A DNA stretch of 9,189 nt from an uncultured Granulosicoccus sp. (GTDB lineage: Bacteria; Pseudomonadota; Gammaproteobacteria; Granulosicoccales; Granulosicoccaceae). The stretch is taken from positions 1 through 9,189 of the forward strand of contig CALLPU010000014.1 in NCBI GenBank assembly GCA_938016235.1, written 5' to 3'. The translations under genes and the position numbers were made by a program. Below the pieces are notes generated by a model, which was not told the DNA's origin, made no database searches, and saw nothing but the letters and a program-made list of their open reading frames with translations. Below are positions 7,218 through 9,189 of the stretch, piece by piece. Positions within the stretch are counted from its first letter, which is position 1. Each line of letters begins with the position of its first letter.

Positions 7218-7353
7218 GAGATGAATTGGAAGCACGCGGTGAGGTGAGTCTGCGGGAGTGTTGCCTATTCACGTGTATTCAGTCAAACTTAAATTAATTA
7301 ATCATGTTTAAGAAAAACTTAATCCATTGATCGTGATTGTCCGGGTGTTTCTG
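7218..7353. promoter_or_regulatory. Divergent promoter/operator region between regulator and catabolic cluster
   Basis: This 136-base region separates the divergent aldehyde dehydrogenase and LysR-type genes. Its AT-rich core holds the inverted repeat CTTAAA (7288-7293) and TTTAAG (7307-7312), spaced by 13 bases and partly overlapping the palindrome TTAATTAA (7294-7301). AAACTTAA occurs at 7285-7292 and again at 7315-7322, starting exactly 30 bases apart, about three helical turns. Such arrangements are typical of LysR-type regulator sites, which usually lie in the region they control. A TTGACT on the minus strand (7286-7281) could be a -35 element for the cluster, but I see no convincing -10. 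Confidence 0.6.
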
Positions 7354-8271
7354 ATGGCTATGAAAATTGAAATGTTGCGCTGCTTTGCCACAGTTGCCGA
7401 GTGTGGAAATCTGGCGGGTGCGGCGGTCAGGCTTAATCGATCACAAGCCGCAGTGTCGATGATGTTGAAACAGCTTGAGGAGCATCTGGGTAAACCTCTG
7501 TTCGAAACGGATCGAAAAAGTCAGCTCACAGCCCTGGGTGGTTTTGTACTTGAGCAAGCTCAGAACGAAGTACGTCAGTTTGATCGTACGGTACAAACGA
7601 TTGAAACCTATGCGCGAACCGGCGCCGGCCTGGTGAGAGTGGCCTCTGTACCCTCTGTAGCAGGAACGGTGCTGCCACATGCGTTAAGAAAGTTCGTTGA
7701 ACACTACCCGGATGTGCAGATTGAGCTGCGGGATATGGACTCAGTCAGTGTCATGCAGGCGCTCAGGCAGGAGCGTGCAGATGTTGGTATTGCCACCGTA
7801 CCCGATAGTGCGCGCATCTCAACCTGTACACCCTTGTTTGTCGATAACTTCGGTCTCGTGTGTTCTCCCGATCACCCGTTGGGACAGATGACCGGGCGCT
7901 TGCAATGGAAAGCGTTTCTCGGTGAAACATTCATCGCCAACGATCTATGCAGCACCATTCAGTCACCCCTGTTTCAGACGGTATATCAGCAAACCAACCT
8001 CCGCGTTCACAATATCGTGTCTTTACTGGCAATGGTGAAAGCAGGCGTTGGCGTAACCGTGCTACCCCGAACCGTCATGCAACTCCATCCCGGTGAGGCG
8101 GTTTTTCGGCCCATTGATGATTTACTGGCAACCAGGCAGATTGATATGGTGCTTCGTTCCGGCCGGTCCGAATCGGCAGCCGTTGAGGGATTGAGTGAGA
8201 TTATCGTGGCAACGATTCAAGATGTACTCGGTGACACGGCCCATGTGTTGTGTGGTCAGGTGCATCTGTGA
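7354..8271 (+). CDS. LysR-type transcriptional regulator
   Basis: This 305-residue protein is a full-length LysR-type regulator. An N-terminal winged helix-turn-helix (residues ~4-62) reads MLRCFATVAECGNLAGAAVRL, then NRSQAAVSMMLKQLEEHLGKPLF, the standard family pattern. A linker helix (~63-90) leads into the effector-binding domain (~91-290), with VRVASVPSVAGTVLP, HYPDVQIEL, ADVGIATVP and MVKAGVGVTVLP as recognisable stretches. The frame is open from a TTG at 7327, but the ATG at 7354 is better: GGTG lies six bases upstream; a second ATG at 7360 is also possible. The gene diverges from the aldehyde dehydrogenase gene, the usual arrangement when the regulator controls the neighbouring operon and its own expression. 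The inducer is probably the imported compound or an intermediate, which cannot be named from the sequence. Confidence 0.95.
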   Translation: MAMKIEMLRCFATVAECGNLAGAAVRLNRSQAAVSMMLKQLEEHLGKPLFETDRKSQLTALGGFVLEQAQNEVRQFDRTVQTIETYARTGAGLVRVASVPSVAGTVLPHALRKFVEHYPDVQIELRDMDSVSVMQALRQERADVGIATVPDSARISTCTPLFVDNFGLVCSPDHPLGQMTGRLQWKAFLGETFIANDLCSTIQSPLFQTVYQQTNLRVHNIVSLLAMVKAGVGVTVLPRTVMQLHPGEAVFRPIDDLLATRQIDMVLRSGRSESAAVEGLSEIIVATIQDVLGDTAHVLCGQVHL

Positions 8272-8297
8272 ACGTTTTGAATACTCATCGCGCCACA

Positions 8298-9189
8298 TTA
8301 GCGCGGGTCAGGGCGCGGTCCGCGAATACCCTCTGCTGCACGAGTTCGTCCGCCTGGAGGCGGCCCGACCTGAGCACTCTCTACCGTCTTGCCACGAAAA
8401 CACCCGATGTGCTCGTTCGATTCAGCGCTGGATGCGTGATAGTGATAACCGCGCGTATCATCTTCATGCCCGTTACAGGTGTCCAGAGTAGCGAGCTCTT
8501 CGCTGTCAGGCTCAAGTGATCCATGGATTCCGTATCCATCCATGGCGTAACCAATTAACGCTGCGTGGCCATCGGGCTCTGTACCTGCGCTGTTGCAACC
8601 GTCGGCGCCTGTCGCTGCGTGATAGTGATAGCCATCGTTGGGATTGACGTGACCGCCACAGTCATCAAAGGCGGCAATCGTATAGTTCGACAGGATGTCA
8701 TCGACAGGCGCGCGTGCGGCAATCTGAAATCCGTTGAGTGATATTCCGGTGCTGGCCGTGACGCTTCCTGTGGTCGTTGCCACCTCCGGCGTTACCGGAA
8801 TCAGGAACGTCAGCGACAGGATCTCTTCTTCAAGGTCGTCCAGTGAGCATTCAACGCAATGGCTCTGGTAAGCAGGATCAACGTCTGGACGAGCTGCTGC
8901 AATACAGCCTTCCAGAGTGTCCGTGACCTGAACGTCACCGTTCTCATCATAGAATATCCACTGATCGGCTGGTGGGTAGGTCTGGCCGTATAGATTGGGT
9001 AGATCGAGTATGAAGTTACCATCCGCTTCATACACGGACGAGCCGTCTAGCCAGATACCTGCGACGTCTGCGGCGCTGGACGTGGTGTCTGGACAGAAAG
9101 GCCCGATTGCATCGTTCGCCTTGGCTGTGCCCACTGTGATGAGTTCATGACACTGGGTTGCGGTACCGTCTGCAAGTTCGCAGTCAACG
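8298..9189 (-). CDS. YHYH-domain secreted-type protein (5' partial)
   Basis: The frame is open to the right edge, so the start and any signal peptide lie outside the window; the GTG at 9134 is internal. Counting from the edge, 297 codons are complete including the stop. The protein carries two copies of the motif that names the YHYH domain: DGYHYHAATG (~185-194) and RGYHYHASS (~247-255). Between them lies GYAMDGYGIHG (~213-223), and after them GCFRGK. At least ten cysteines are spread along the visible part (for example in VDCELADGTATQC, CVEC, DDCGGH, DTCNGH), which fits a disulfide-bonded exported protein. The N-terminal part with GPFCP, GIWLDG and DLPNLYG is also typical as I recall it. The role of YHYH proteins is not established; the clustered histidines suggest metal binding. 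The Pro/Arg-rich last ~25 residues look disordered. The gene converges on the LysR gene with 26 bases between stops and is probably unrelated to the catabolic cluster. Confidence 0.85.
   Translation of the reverse strand, partial: VDCELADGTATQCHELITVGTAKANDAIGPFCPDTTSSAADVAGIWLDGSSVYEADGNFILDLPNLYGQTYPPADQWIFYDENGDVQVTDTLEGCIAAARPDVDPAYQSHCVECSLDDLEEEILSLTFLIPVTPEVATTTGSVTASTGISLNGFQIAARAPVDDILSNYTIAAFDDCGGHVNPNDGYHYHAATGADGCNSAGTEPDGHAALIGYAMDGYGIHGSLEPDSEELATLDTCNGHEDDTRGYHYHASSAESNEHIGCFRGKTVESAQVGPPPGGRTRAAEGIRGPRPDPR

Noticed and set aside
7270..7275. CACGTG palindrome as a regulatory site
   Set aside because: A six-base palindrome is expected by chance and it has no matching second copy; the CTTAAA-N13-TTTAAG repeat is the stronger operator candidate.
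8289..8305. CGCGC / GCGCG hairpin between the LysR and YHYH genes as a terminator
   Set aside because: Only five pairs with a seven-base loop and no T-run on either side; it also overlaps the end of the YHYH coding sequence.
8521..8544. ATGGAT / ATCCAT inverted repeat
   Set aside because: It lies within the YHYH coding sequence and follows from the codons for the MDGYGIHG segment.
8430..8637. Repeated TGATAGTGATA words on the plus strand
   Set aside because: They are the codons of the two YHYH motifs read on the other strand, not an independent DNA repeat.

Overview
The window holds a compact five-gene minus-strand cluster (about 7217 down to 476) with a divergent LysR-type regulator, flanked by two partial genes that run off the edges. 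The mixture of families (BCCT transporter, DUF3726-like protein, YcbD/KGSADH-like aldehyde dehydrogenase, CaiB/BaiF CoA-transferase, YHYH-domain secreted protein) and the moderate GC content suggest a proteobacterium, probably a marine heterotroph. That assignment is inference; there is no rRNA or other taxonomic marker.

Layout. At the left edge is the C-terminal end of a family III CoA-transferase on the plus strand (2-292). It is followed by a strongly structured convergent intergenic region with a nested inverted repeat (362-442). The minus-strand cluster, in transcription order, is: an aldehyde dehydrogenase (7217-5766); an M19 'membrane dipeptidase'-like protein joined to it by a TGATG stop/start overlap; a roughly 568-residue protein of no recognised family starting 13 bases after the dipeptidase stop; a DUF3726-like protein overlapping it by 16 bases; and, after a 92-base gap, a BCCT-family transporter (2341-476). 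The regulator (7354-8271, plus) diverges from the aldehyde dehydrogenase across a 136-base region with an AT-rich palindrome that is a good operator candidate. At the right edge a secreted-type YHYH-domain protein (minus, 5' end outside the window) converges on the regulator.

Interpretation. The cluster reads as a regulated uptake-and-degradation unit. The BCCT carrier would import a betaine-like or otherwise zwitterionic compound. The two unfamiliar overlapping genes and the M19-like protein would process it, and the dehydrogenase would oxidise a resulting semialdehyde, possibly 2-oxoglutarate semialdehyde, to an acid for central metabolism. The substrate cannot be read from the sequence. 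The most interesting parts are the unfamiliar 568-residue/DUF3726 pair and the M19-like protein, which keeps two histidines and the catalytic aspartate of the family but lacks the usual HxD and bridging glutamate. No tRNA, rRNA, CRISPR array, insertion sequence or phage gene was seen.
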